Assembly (NCBI GenBank): GCA_905250025.1
Contig: CAJNOJ010000049.1
Location: 1-64,000 of the forward strand
Length of the DNA stretch: 64,000 nucleotides
Direction: 5' to 3'
From: Adineta ricciae
Taxonomy: Eukaryota > Rotifera > Eurotatoria > Adinetida > Adinetidae
Every line of letters starts with the position of its first letter. Positions within the stretch are counted from its first letter, which is position 1. A program made the position numbers and the translations under genes. The notes under the pieces are model-generated. The model was not told the origin of the DNA and made no database searches. It was given only the letters and a program-made list of their open reading frames with translations. Positions 1 through 11,122 of this stretch are shown here, one piece after another.

Positions 1-2
1 AA

Positions 3-1244
3 CCAACAATTATCGATGGAATCAGTAGAAACAGTACAACCAAAGTGACATTCACCTATGAGAATAACAGTGTATCTATAAATGCATTAAAATCATCGAG
101 AATTTGTCATTTATTAAACAATGAAGATCTTCTTCGACAATTAAATCTAATTGATATTTCTCCAAACGATTGTGTTCTTGTCTTAGGCGAAACAAATGAA
201 CAAGTTCTCTCTCAAGAAGATATTCGACAGCCTTTAACATCCTATTTATCAGCTGAAGATGGACCTGTTCATTTCCGTATATCGATTATGATACAAATCT
301 TTCGATATGATAGCTCCGAGCCGAGTTCTCTTCTTCTTCCAAGTCGAAACGTGACGATGGAACATATATTTCAATCGATAGATAATGTTCCAGCGAATGT
401 TTATAAGTATTTGGCATCGAATTCCACGAAGAAGATTATCGATTATTGTGAAAAACTTTCGAATTTACACGAAACAAAGTTCCTTCTGGTGAAAGAAAAT
501 GAAACATGTTTCATATCAATTAAAAAGCCAAAAACGAATCAGTTACTTGGCTTAGATGATGAACAAAATGCAATACACCAAAGGTTTACAATTTATGCTC
601 AAATTCGCGATATTTATCAAGAAAATCAACTTGACATCGATCGTCAATATTGTCTTTATTCAAATGATTTTGTTCCATCGATCGATACACAATTATTCTT
701 ATTTCCACGATCAAACTCGACTATTGAATTTGCTTTAATCGATCAGAATTTACCAATCAAGGTTACTATTCAGAATAATGAAAATCAACAAACAATTCAG
801 TTTCATTGCTCATTGACAATCAATGTTGGACGTTTACACTCAATTGCTTGTCTATTATTTACTTTGAACGGTAAATATTATGAACTAGAAGAGTCTGATT
901 GTATAATCGATGATGAGGATATCACTTTACATGATATTGATTCTGAAATGAAAGAAATTAAATTACAACTGAAGCCCAAAGCAACGATTCATTCTTCAAT
1001 TAAATTTGGTGAACGAACGATTGAATTACCTTGTTCATTGGATACATCAGTGGAAGTAATTATCAAAGAAGCATTAGATCGCTTTCATGTATGTCAAGAA
1101 GATTATCCTATATATGAATTAGTTGCTTTAGCCGATGACGCAGAATCAGCAATCGATGATACATTTTCCATTGAAGAAATTTATGAATTATTTTCATCAC
1201 GACCGACAGTCATACCGTTTGAATTGAAAAGAAAAGAAGCCTAG
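3..1244 (+). CDS. Unknown protein, 3' end of a gene cut by the left edge
   Basis: The frame is open from base 3 to a TAG stop at 1242-1244, about 413 codons. No ATG is needed because the gene clearly continues to the left (an in-frame GTG at 45 is not a credible eukaryotic start). The product is acidic, has no membrane span or signal peptide in the visible part, and alternates short beta-strand-like stretches with helical ones. At least three segments look like ubiquitin-sized beta-grasp units (around residues 15-85, 240-315 and 330-395 of the visible part), but this is an impression from hydrophobic patterning, not a match. No intron was needed. I do not recognise the family and assign no function. 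Confidence 0.6.
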   Translation, partial: PTIIDGISRNSTTKVTFTYENNSVSINALKSSRICHLLNNEDLLRQLNLIDISPNDCVLVLGETNEQVLSQEDIRQPLTSYLSAEDGPVHFRISIMIQIFRYDSSEPSSLLLPSRNVTMEHIFQSIDNVPANVYKYLASNSTKKIIDYCEKLSNLHETKFLLVKENETCFISIKKPKTNQLLGLDDEQNAIHQRFTIYAQIRDIYQENQLDIDRQYCLYSNDFVPSIDTQLFLFPRSNSTIEFALIDQNLPIKVTIQNNENQQTIQFHCSLTINVGRLHSIACLLFTLNGKYYELEESDCIIDDEDITLHDIDSEMKEIKLQLKPKATIHSSIKFGERTIELPCSLDTSVEVIIKEALDRFHVCQEDYPIYELVALADDAESAIDDTFSIEEIYELFSSRPTVIPFELKRKEA

Positions 1245-1644
1245 GCAACCTTTTCCGTGCTTTATAGAATGTAAACTGTGATTTTATTATGATTTCAAAT
1301 ATATAAAACATTCCGAAGGAATTCAGTGTTCATTTGCTTAAATTTCAATCACAGAAATTTCTTTACTTTAAACATTCAGAATGAAACCAATATGTCTATA
1401 ATCATCTTCTTCGACACCGAAAGTGAAAATAAACAACAAATGAGAAACGTCAGAAAAAGCTTCACTATTATATAGTGAATGAGCCCACCAAATAGTTTCA
1501 GAAAATATTAGGACAGTAGTACAGTGCTGAATGTATACCAAATTTCTTTCGAACCTTCTTTTTGCCAAAATTTGTTTACTCAGAAATCAAGGCATTTCCT
1601 GCAATGCACAACGGAGGAAAACTTCATTGCTTTCTCACACATTC

Positions 1645-4600
1645 TCAAGATGGTGCTACTATATCCTGTCGCTGACGTAACCATTGACGAATTTTCCAAT
1701 ATAAACATAAGCCATACCACACAAGAAACTTTAATCCTTCAGTTAATCCACCGTATAAACCAAGAAAAGTAGTTAACATATAAAGAGCATTGTTCCTTTC
1801 CATATAAGAATATCGACATGTTGATGGTGCACACGTCGAATAATAATTCGAATAATTAGTCGTGTTATGCCAGGATTCAATGAATAATTCATCAATGATT
1901 GTACCTATTTTTGTTGATGAAACGGGTGTAAAACGAGTTGGAATCGATCTGTTCAAAGGTGATGGAATATATGGACTATTGACAAAGATAGCCAGTTTTG
2001 ATAAACATGTTTGTTGATAAAAACATTCAAGGGTTGATAAGCGAAGACCATGAACAGGTAAACAACCTCGAACAAGACCTACATAAGAAGATTAATTAGT
2101 GAACAAATCATCATAGTAAAGAATACAAACCAGCAAATGTTCCTTTTTTGAAGGCATTGGTCAAAACAGATTGTGTACATGTTGGTTGAGTATCGCATGA
2201 ACATAGTTGCCCATTTTCATCATTTCCTATTACCGGATTTCCTTCTATCCGGTATTGAATGTCTTGAGCCGGTGTTCTTAAATTCCAATTTGTCAGAAAT
2301 ATACTTTGCAATTGGTTCCCATAAAGTATATCATTAATATATTGATAGGTTCGTCGAAAATTTGTTGGTGATTCAACAACGAAAGTATTGATGATCGAAT
2401 CAAGTTGATTTTGAAATGATTCTTGTGACAATGTTTGCACAGTGATTAATTCTTGAGAAAACAAGATTTGTAGTTTTTGTTCTGTTATATCTTTTGCAAG
2501 AGAACATAATGCTGATAAAAGACGAAATTCTGTACTTAAGATTTTATCATCGATACTGAGAGAATAATAGACAGGGTCGTTCTGACCCCAAAGCATGCTG
2601 ATGAAATCAGAAGAAACGAAATAACTTGAACATATTTGATGATATTCATTTGGTTTAATCGTGAGAAATTTTGAATATGGAACTCGAATTTGTGAACATG
2701 GACATGAAAGGGTTGACTCGTACTGAGTCTGAAGCAGATGAAACGTTTCATTTGATGGAAATAGTACTGTTACAGTGTTGATTTGTGAATTGAAAATAGT
2801 AAATGTGATAACTGTCATAAGAGAAATGAGGAAAAGTACAATATAAAACCGAGTAGCTGTTCGGCAGCGTTGCTCCAGCTGATCGTCAGGATGGCTTTCA
2901 TCGTTTTTTTTATACAAATTCAATGTATGAAAGTATTGCCGAATGTAACCGATAGAGAACAAATACTTTTCATGGATAGCTAGGGAAAAACTTTTTCAAA
3001 CGATTTTCAACTTCACCTATTAATTCTTACTTGTTTTATCTACGTTCTTCCTTGCAGTTTGAGTTGAATGTCGAAAACCGCAGGGACGCATACGTCGAAA
3101 TAGAATTATAGAAAAAGGAATGAAGATTTGAAGAGCTACAGAAAGACCACCAATAGTACCAAGTGCTGTTGCAATAATGAACGCTCGATTAAAACGTCCT
3201 TCATAAGTATAGGTACATTCATTCGGTGCACATTGATGATAATACGAACTGAAATTACTTGTGTTTGTCCAATCTTCAATAAATAGTTGGGAAACAACAT
3301 TTTCCAATTTTGTCTCAGGTGAAAAGCGGCTCTGAACTATTGAATCGAGAGGAGTGACGTTACTTAAACTTGAATATGATGAACTAATATTTAATCCAAA
3401 CAAACGCCATTGTAGGACCATTTGAATACAAGTTGCATTGTAAAAGCACTCAAGTGAAGATAAAAGAAGGGAATCAACTGGTAAACAGCCCAGCACAAGG
3501 CCAGGAATGATTTGCTTTGGCGGTGTTAATGAATTCTGGTTACATTGACCTGAAATACAATAAAAACCTAATGGATACGTACAAGAACTACTTTCGCCGC
3601 ATGAACATTCATTGTCAAATGCACTATTTGGTATAAAACGAAATATCGAATCATGACTTCTGTTAAATACGATCAAGCCAGCATTTGTGCCACTGCCAAC
3701 CATAAATTGATTCATCTGAATTGAAGTGCGAACCAGTTGAAATATACTGAGAAAAGAATTCACAGTCTGTTGTTGAAACTGTTGTATGAGAGTTGAGATT
3801 TGAGTGTTAAATGTATTTCTTGATAGAACATATGCAGTAACAAACTGCACGTCATTGAATATATCTAATTGATTTCTCACTGTTTCATTTGCCATCTGAC
3901 AAAATGTTTGAAGAAGAGTAAACATCCTTAAACCAATGCTGCGAAAATCGTAGGCTCTCAATACACCACTCTCTCGAACAAAATACAACAGCCAAACATC
4001 ACTTTTGACAAAATCGCTTGAACACACTTGATGATATTCCGGTTCTAGGTGAGTAATTGATGAATATGGCGCTGAGAGACGAGAACATGGACACTTTAAT
4101 GTTGATGAATATTGAGCATACAAATAGTCATATTCATTTAATTCTGGATGATAGATTGTAATGTTTCGCGTTTGAATTGATATTGATGTGTAAAATATTA
4201 AAATAATCATTCCAATGAGAAGACAGAGAAGATAAATACGCGTGGAATAAATCCCGTCTTTAATATTGGCGAACGTCGGGAAAAGATTCAATGTCATGAG
4301 TTTGATCTTGATTTGAGACATTAAATGCATCAAACGATCTCGTAGATCTATTTGACAAGAAAAAGATGCGAATTGGATACTTGACATACAACTTACTTTG
4401 CTGTGAATGTGATTCATTTTCGATTGAATCGGGTCTTTTCGAACAATAGCTCTTCGTTTCGATTTGTCGAATGACTTTGACGACAAATGGCGTAGAAAAA
4501 TATAAAGTCATTTTTAAACCACCAAAAATACCAATCAATGTGACAATCACATATAGAAGGTTAAATCGTCGATCGTACGAATAGGTACAAGATCGTGGAG

Positions 4601-5854
4601 CACAAACATGAAAATAAGCTGTGAAATTTCTCATTTCATTCCATGATTCGATGAAGAATTCACTAAGAAGATCGTTAACAGTTGTATTTTGTGAATAACG
4701 CGATTGTGCAAGCGGTAAAACCAACGAGAAAGCAGAGATATACATTTGAATTTGAGCAATACATGATTGATTGTAGAAACATTCAAGCGTTGACTGAAGT
4801 AATGAATTATATGGCAAACAGCCTATTTGTATACCAGGAACAGTCAAAAGCACCTTTGCAGAGTAAATAATTAAGTATTGCAAACTAGCAGAATCGTAGA
4901 TGATTTGAAAATTTTTCAGTTGATAAATGCTCGCTTGTTTATAGCAATTTGGATTCAGACTACAAGCGCAGGTGACGTTATACAATTTGTAGGTAATTGC
5001 AGCGTAGTAAAACTTTGATTTTTCAGGTCGAAATATGACTACATAATTAGTTTGAAGTGCGGAATAAATCGCGTTTTGAGAAACACTTAGGTGGAGAAAA
5101 TCACTCGTATGTTCTTGTTCATTAATACTTTTAGATTTCAACTGTTCGATAAAATAATCCAGCTGAGCATTGAATATTTCATTGGATATAACTTGAGTTG
5201 TAGTCAGATATTGAGAGAAGAGTTCATTTAACGAATCAGAAACCATTTGCTGACTAGTGTGACAAAGTGTCTCAAGAATTTGAAATTGTGATGATGCAAT
5301 AATACGATAATCATACTCATAGTAATTGCTTATATTAATATTAGATATCGATGAAATGAATGATTGATTAATAAATTGACTTGTACATATGGGATGATAT
5401 TGTGGATTGAATGAAAGAAATCGATCATAACGTATCCAGGTTTGCGAACATGGACATACTAATGTACTTGGATATTTTTCAATTAATTGTTCAAAATCAC
5501 TTTGAGATGGTGAATGAACTGTAACAGAATTAGTTCGAAGAGTAAAAGTAGCAAAAAGAATGATAATAGTGAGAGTTGTAGTGAAAAGAGAGAGAAATAT
5601 TCGTGTGGCAAGTAGTTGATCGATGAGAGGCACATCTCTTCCATCATCGAATAGGTTTACCTTACCAATAAAATTCATAACTCGTCTGAATTTATCCATC
5701 TGTTTGGAAAATGTTCTTTCCGCTATTGCAAAATGTTTAGGTATATATCCTTTAATTGCGAAATGGATATCTGGTAAATGCACAGCTAAAAATTATTCAA
5801 AAATTAATTCAAAAGAATGTCTCTTCCTCATTTCGTCCAGTAACCATCTGTCAT
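1645..5854 (-). CDS. Three-module, six-span Cys-rich membrane protein (one spliced gene)
   Basis: Reverse-strand exons 5785-4397, 4347-3031, 2979-2131 and 2078-1645 join through 49-52 nt GT-AG introns (4396-4348, 3030-2980, 2130-2079), all in phase 1. A tiny first exon, 5854-5845 (ATG plus 7 nt), is plausible but its donor is weak. With it the CDS is 3,999 nt, 1,332 aa. The protein holds three homologous modules of about 430-465 residues. Each has a short cytosolic start, TM1, a long extracellular Cys-rich part with CPCS, then YHxxC(S/T)S, GCLP, LECFYxxxC and CAPxxCxYxY motifs, and TM2 carrying a G(x)xGGL signature. Because each module has two spans, the chain can re-enter the cytosol before the next module begins. 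Topology and the pre-TM2 Cys/Gly motifs faintly recall DEG/ENaC channels; I could not show homology. Three separate genes would need overlapping ends at 4260-4486 and a TTG start at 2962, so one gene is preferred. Confidence 0.75.
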
Positions 5855-5969
5855 GCTTGGCGAAGCGAAGATTTTCAGTATATTGTTTTTCTGCTCATAA
5901 AAATGTCAAGTTAAATTCAGTAAAACAGAAAGAAGAAAACTTTTTGTTTCACAATATAATTTAATGAAT

Positions 5970-5977
5970 ATTATCCA
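5970..5977. repeat. Target-site duplication, left copy
   Basis: The 8-bp word ATTATCCA lies directly left of the MITE at 5978-6359 and is repeated exactly at 6360-6367. An 8-bp duplication is the hallmark of hAT-superfamily insertion. Confidence 0.85.
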
Positions 5978-6359
5978 CAGGGCTGCCATCTGTTCAGGGT
6001 CGAGATGGGTTACAAAAAATTGTAAATGGGGTACGAGTAAGGTACAATACTACTTCAAATGGGGTGCACTTGTGGGGTACACATGTTCTTTCTGAGTAAC
6101 AATAGCTGTGAATGTGAAATCGATGTTGAACACTAGTTTTGACCTTATAAGATTTTACAAAGATTCCGCTCTTTTCCCCTTGCTGATTTCTCTATGATTC
6201 TTGGCTGGAAATCAGTTTGTTCCCCCGTTAATTATAGCAAAATATGATTTAATCGTATGCAAAAAGAAAATTATCCAAAATGGGGTACAAATATTTTTGG
6301 GGTACAGATTGTCGAAATGGGGTACTGTACCCCCAAATGGGATACAGATGGCAGCTCTG
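5978..6359. mobile_element. 382-bp non-autonomous hAT-type element (MITE)
   Basis: The element starts CAGGGCTGCCATCTGT (5978-5993) and ends with its inverted copy ACAGATGGCAGCTCTG (6344-6359): 16-bp terminal inverted repeats with one mismatch. Both ends carry the CAG(G/A)G terminus typical of hAT transposons. It is flanked by an exact 8-bp duplication, ATTATCCA. Inside there is no ORF, but the word (A)AATGGGGTAC or close variants recurs six or seven times near both ends (for example at about 6025, 6060, 6280 and 6315). Such subterminal motifs are the usual binding sites for hAT transposases. It must be mobilised by an enzyme encoded elsewhere. The intact duplication and near-perfect ends suggest a fairly recent insertion. 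It lies about 125 bp upstream of the three-module gene. Confidence 0.85.
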
Positions 6360-6367
6360 ATTATCCA
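6360..6367. repeat. Target-site duplication, right copy
   Basis: ATTATCCA repeats exactly the 8 bp at 5970-5977 on the other side of the hAT-type MITE. Confidence 0.85.
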
Positions 6368-6564
6368 TGTCCTATAAAAACTCTAATCTTTCATTCTCTT
6401 TTGTATAAACAAGTTGTTGATTCTTGCTGACACGAATCGTCATTCTCAAAAATGAACGATTTGCAAACCATGTTTCTGACTAGATTGGTTCCTCTTTGTT
6501 CTCGCAGTGAAGTAGTCATTTTCAACAATGTTCACTTGTAGACAGAGATGATTGAATGTGTATC

Positions 6565-7250
6565 TTAAACATTCGAACAGAGAGCAATTTGATGATGACA
6601 ATGTTCGACCACACATGGAGTGAAAGAACGAACTATATATATTGCAATTATGATTGCATTGTTCTTCGTAACGTGTGTTAGAAGAAAGAGTATGTTTAAA
6701 ATAAAACTATTGATGGCATTCGTGATCGCCGATTGAGTTTGTTCACGAATTATATTTGTATAAAGGCTTTAAATTGCTTGTGAGAGTGAGAATACAGTTA
6801 AGAAAATGATTTGGATAGAAAGAATAAGCAAAACAGAACGATCAGTTTTCTTCCATTGATGAGATTTTCCTGTTGTAGAATGCGGTTGAATTCAACGTAG
6901 TTTAAATTGACAAGTATTAGAAATTGTCATTAGTCCAAAAACAATCATTTGAATCGTTAGAATAAGTACAATAATGAAAATTAAATTCGAAGTCGTATAC
7001 TAAACGACATAGAGTCGTCTCCGCGTGACATTTAATGATGATGAAAGTCACCTATCAATGGTTACAAATGTAATAAACCATGAAGCAGTTGTTCGCGAAG
7101 TAAATAACACGTAAATTTGTGTTTGATAAATCCAATCAATCAGCTAATAGGCGAACAGTAACACCAGAAATGAGAGTTATCAAACTGCTAAATGATGATG
7201 CGGGAAAAAATTATGCACATAGATTTGAACGAAGGTTTCGCTAGAATAAC
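6565..7250 (-). pseudogene. Decayed rhodopsin-like GPCR
   Basis: Read on the reverse strand, about 7250 to 6565 gives fragments of a seven-span receptor interrupted by stops and frame changes. In order: a TM3-like end with WFITFVTIDR (the DR of a DRY-type motif) near 7080, a TM5-like stretch IFIIVLILTIQMIVFGLMT near 6975, a Lys/His-rich third cytoplasmic loop, a TM6-like stretch SVLLILSIQIIFLTVFSLS near 6840-6780, and a TM7-like stretch near 6715-6660. The loop arrangement resembles the large bdelloid family of peptide-type GPCRs. Several in-frame stops (for example near 7050, 6985 and 6770) and the missing N-terminal part mean it cannot encode a receptor. Limits are approximate. Confidence 0.6.
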
Positions 7251-7503
7251 GCAAGGCAATTCAAAATATTGCAAATTGTGCCAAATAGGGATATCAAAAT
7301 CGAAAGATAACGGTTAGATGTGCAATAAATATTGCATCAGAAGAGTTCAATGACATTTGAACTCTAAGAATGATTGTTACTTTATAAGTCACTTATTGAG
7401 AAGATAAAAAAAAGAAACGACAGATCGATTTGTTGGAAAAATGACTTCTGCGAAATGAAGTATATAATTTATCAGTAAGAAGACTTCTGTAGTAATAATT
7501 ATA

Positions 7504-7711
7504 CAAAATGACTGCCCATGGATCATATGATCGGGCACTGTTGAGAGTATCGTTACTACCGGGACCAGTCAAACCACTTACAATGCTACTATGTGAAGCC
7601 GTTGTATGAAATTTAAGCTTGCTACTGTTGCCCAGATACCTGTGGACGGATAAAATGATTCAACAGTGTTGGTATACCCATTGCTATCGTATCCATCTGC
7701 AATCAATACGG
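7504..7711 (-). pseudogene. Remnant of Kelch repeats
   Basis: On the reverse strand 7711-7575 reads as one Kelch-type blade: GYDSNGYTNTVESFYPSTG followed by W, a Leu/Asn turn and RLH, ending in a stop. A second blade start in another frame (GSNDTLNSARSYDP, 7560-7519) follows, so at least one frameshift separates them. The pattern matches the glycine-rich Kelch repeats of bdelloid secreted or surface proteins. Upstream, at about 8280-8107, a stop-poor reverse-strand stretch with a Cys pattern recalling a PAN/Apple module may be the N-terminal part of the same dead gene, but that link is weak. Confidence 0.55.
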
Positions 7712-9880
7712 AACAAGAAATTCACTACTTTTCACAAGCATGAATTTTCTTTTCCATGAGATAGATTTCAATGGATATTCACTTTTCTCCGTCGAAATAC
7801 TCATTTATATATGTCTTTATGAGTAAACAAGTCCTATTAAAGATCTCAATGATCCGCAATTTTCATTCTAGATATTTCCGACGACAGATACTTGCAGCGT
7901 TTTAACTTCCGATATACCTTAAGGTACTGCTATTGCTGGTGTGGATGTTGTCGTTGGTTTTTTTATTAAGAGAAGAAAAAGCAACATGAAACCAAAATGA
8001 ATGGTTTTTAACACTTCAAAGTGAATACTGAAAATAGTTACTGTTTTAAGGTATAAAAACACTCTTCCGTACTCGTTGGATACATTGCTTTTTCTCACTC
8101 CTCTGGTGACATTCGTGTTCCTGATATAACTATCATTGTTACATCTCCTGAGATTGCTGTCAGTTTACGATCTTGATGTATCATATAATTAAACAATTGA
8201 CAGGTGAAATTGGATTGACGAAAGTTAATCGTCTTCCATTGAACTTGCTATAAGCAGTTCGTCTGACATATTGAAATCACCATCCATCGTTAGTAGACAT
8301 TATAAAGGATTATGGATCTTCGGTAACTACTGTTTATACAAGACTAAGAATTAAAAATGTGGTTGCTGCTTGTGTCCAAATTATAATAAGTTAGTGTGAA
8401 GTTTCCTTCTTTGTTGAAGTGAAGCGCATTTGACATACGAAAACACGTATTTACAGCGTTCTTTGTCTTGCCGAGATAACGATTTTAAAAGAATTATAGT
8501 TACACTGCTTCTTCTCTGTTCTACTTTCATTATCGAATTGAATTAGATATAACGGGTGGACTGTGTGACCTTTTTCTCTGAAAGTGCGTATTATGTAAAT
8601 ACTTACAGTACTACATAACGTTTCCGTTACTCGCCAATCACAATTCTATTTCGATAATGGATTGAAAATATTATGAGAAATCATTAATTATACAAAACTC
8701 CTATTTCAATTTAGAGGAAATATCAAACATTTCTTACTGATATCGCCATCAGGACCGTATTGTTACGCGAAATGTATATTTGATCAAAGGAAAAAGCAAT
8801 TCGAATGTCGAATATCTAGTAAAGATCGGTATAAGTGTTGCTCATACTGTACAGATCGAGAGTGGGTGGATACGTAATGCCAAATGAACTTCATAAATAT
8901 GTCACGTATAACAACCCAGAAACTCGTTCTTGAGAGTGCGGACAAGTTTCTCCGAAAAAGTAATCCAATATCTTTAATGGAAATAAAGATTTCTGAGAAG
9001 AAAAAAAAGTAGATGTTTTTTGTTATTTTTGTATTTCAAACGATCGTCATCAATCAGCAAACACCGTTCATTCAAGCCTGATTCCAATTATATCACGTCT
9101 AGAAATAGATCTTTCCCATTTATTTTATACTAATACAAGTAAGAATGACCATATTCTTATCCTATATTTGACTAAATAGATAAATTTGATTCAACGATGT
9201 TTACTATCTCGATTATCAATTGCCTTGTTAAATATTTTGTAAGCAATCAAATGTATATAAACACTGCACATATTCATTTCCTAGATATATCACTTTCGTT
9301 ACTTTCATCGAGAACGTTTTCAGCCTACAAAAATAAACATAGAAGTTCACCTTTTGCATTTAGCTGAATTGACTTCCCGTTCATCATTAAAATAAGAAAT
9401 TTTAATGATCAACACGTGTAAAACAAAAACAGAACAACTAATCTATCTATGATAACAATGCAACTAGTAATCTCAGAGATTACAACACTTATCTATTGTC
9501 CTGTTTGTCATGATCTTTAGCGAAACGAGAAAAAAAACATAAGTTAACATTCATTCAATGACGCAAATCTTCATCATTAAGTTCTATTATTTTCTTCACA
9601 ATCACATCAAACATTCTTGATAATGAAAATCGAAAATAGAATATTTTACGGTTGAACGAAGCAACCATGAATTCAATTGACCTTATGCTCCCTGTCATTA
9701 GATTTCACCTTAAACTTACATAGTTATGTCATTGTACATAAATACCAAACAAAATATGATCAAGTACATATCTCCTAATGAAAAATATATTTCACATTGT
9801 GTAAAAACAAAGAAATTATCTTATTGAAAGTTATTTTATTCGAAAAATTAAAGCAAAATATATACAATGTCTTTGTTCAT
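7712..9880. other. Non-coding or decayed region
   Basis: About 2.2 kb without a usable ORF on either strand. Reverse-strand 8220-8107 reads stop-free with a possible PAN/Apple-like Cys pattern and may be a gene remnant. From about 9000 to 9830 the sequence is plain AT-rich spacer. A reverse-strand AATAAA-like signal at about 9830-9840 probably serves the 3' end of the CCDC50-like gene. I saw no RNA gene or terminal inverted repeat here. Confidence 0.5.
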
Positions 9881-10644
9881 TTATACAAATGCTGATCGAT
9901 AAAGTGACCGATGAGCAGCGGACGATAGTAATTCTTCTTCCTCTTGTAAAATTCTTGCTAACTGTTCATCGCTACTCGTATCCGGATGCGTCACTGGTTG
10001 ATCAGTTTGTTCATGATAATTCTATTTGAGAAAAAATAGTTAACAGTAAAGAAAGTCATGTGCGCACTTTCATTTACCTTCTTCTCATGGGAACGATAAT
10101 GAGTATTGATCATGGTTTGATCTTTTGAACTCGACGATATTTTCAATTCCTTTTGCAATTGTCTTGCTAATGCAGTATCGATTTCCGCCCTTAAAATACC
10201 AATTCAATTAAAAGAACGAAGAATTCTGTATGAAATACAAACATCTTTTGTTTTTCTTGGCAGAAATGAACTTGTTCTTCGATGAATGCCTTTTTCTCTT
10301 CTTGTTCAACATTACGAGCTGCTCTAACTCCCAATTGAGATTCACGTCGATGAGTACGATTTCGATCAAAATGTACAGCAACTAAATATCAATTAAAGTC
10401 AAATCCATCGAAACACAATTGTCTTTTATATTTTACATTCTTCTTGTTGTAAACGATGTGCCAGACCAGAATCGGCATGTAATAAGAAATTTTGACAGAC
10501 TAGATTAAATAAAATCATACAAGTTCAATTTGAATGCAAAATCTATCAGCAAGTGATTGTTTTACTTTGTTTGACACGGCCCGAGGACGTCATTTGATCA
10601 TTAATTTTTGTCATTCTATCGCGCTCTTTATCTGTTTCTATCAT
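9881..10644 (-). CDS. CCDC50: CCDC50-like ubiquitin-binding coiled-coil protein
   Basis: Five short exons (10644-10566, 10499-10437, 10381-10243, 10189-10078, 10021-9881) join in phase to 534 nt, 177 aa. The second exon reads ICQNFLLHADSGLAHRLQQEE, close in layout to the start of vertebrate CCDC50 (Cys, Phe, AHSLQ-type core). Exons 3-5 add two further helices of the form (I/L)A(R)xLQxE, as in CCDC50, whose repeated short helices bind ubiquitin. In vertebrates CCDC50 (Ymer) modulates EGF-receptor and NF-kB signalling; that role is not shown for rotifers. The rotifer protein is shorter than the human one, and the C-terminal tail is unconserved. It lies 478 bp downstream of CTDNEP1 on the same strand. 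Confidence 0.6.
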
Positions 10645-11122
10645 ATCAATTGATCGATTCTTGCAATAAATAACGACGTATGCACACGACTAATACTTAC
10701 TGATGACGAGTAAAATAGAAGTGATTGAATACCTTCATTTTTTTCTTCATCCTACACGTATATGTAGAAAATAAGACGAAAGAGAATGATGACAAAAGAA
10801 GTATACTATGCAAACGAGCGTAAGAGGGAGAGAGAAAGAGAGTGAGTAGGATACGACGCATAGGATCACAAGTTTCTTTAGCTCGTTTGTTCATTGGTGT
10901 TACCGCTTACGTTAGCAAGTATCGCATAACAATAGTAGCTGTTCTGTCTGGCCACGTAACCGGGCTTTTCGTTTCTTTTTTTTTCTGTCATCAAACACAT
11001 ACACACATACATAAAACAATGTACAATAAATAACGAACGAACAGGAGAGGAAAAAAACGAAAGACGTACGACGAAGAAGAACAAAAAGAAAGAAAGAAGG
11101 AAATCGAACCGAATTATTATGA
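10645..11122. other. Spacer between CTDNEP1 and the CCDC50-like gene
   Basis: 478 bp with no credible gene. It holds a purine-rich stretch at about 11040-11105 and ORFs on both strands that are low-complexity by-products. It should contain the CTDNEP1 3' UTR and the promoter of the CCDC50-like gene. Confidence 0.5.

Noticed and set aside
4260-4486. Overlapping end and start of two reverse-strand ORFs, as if two separate genes overlapped
   Set aside because: A 49-nt intron at 4396-4348 with good splice sites removes the overlap and joins both ORFs in phase, so the overlap is an artefact of ignoring splicing.
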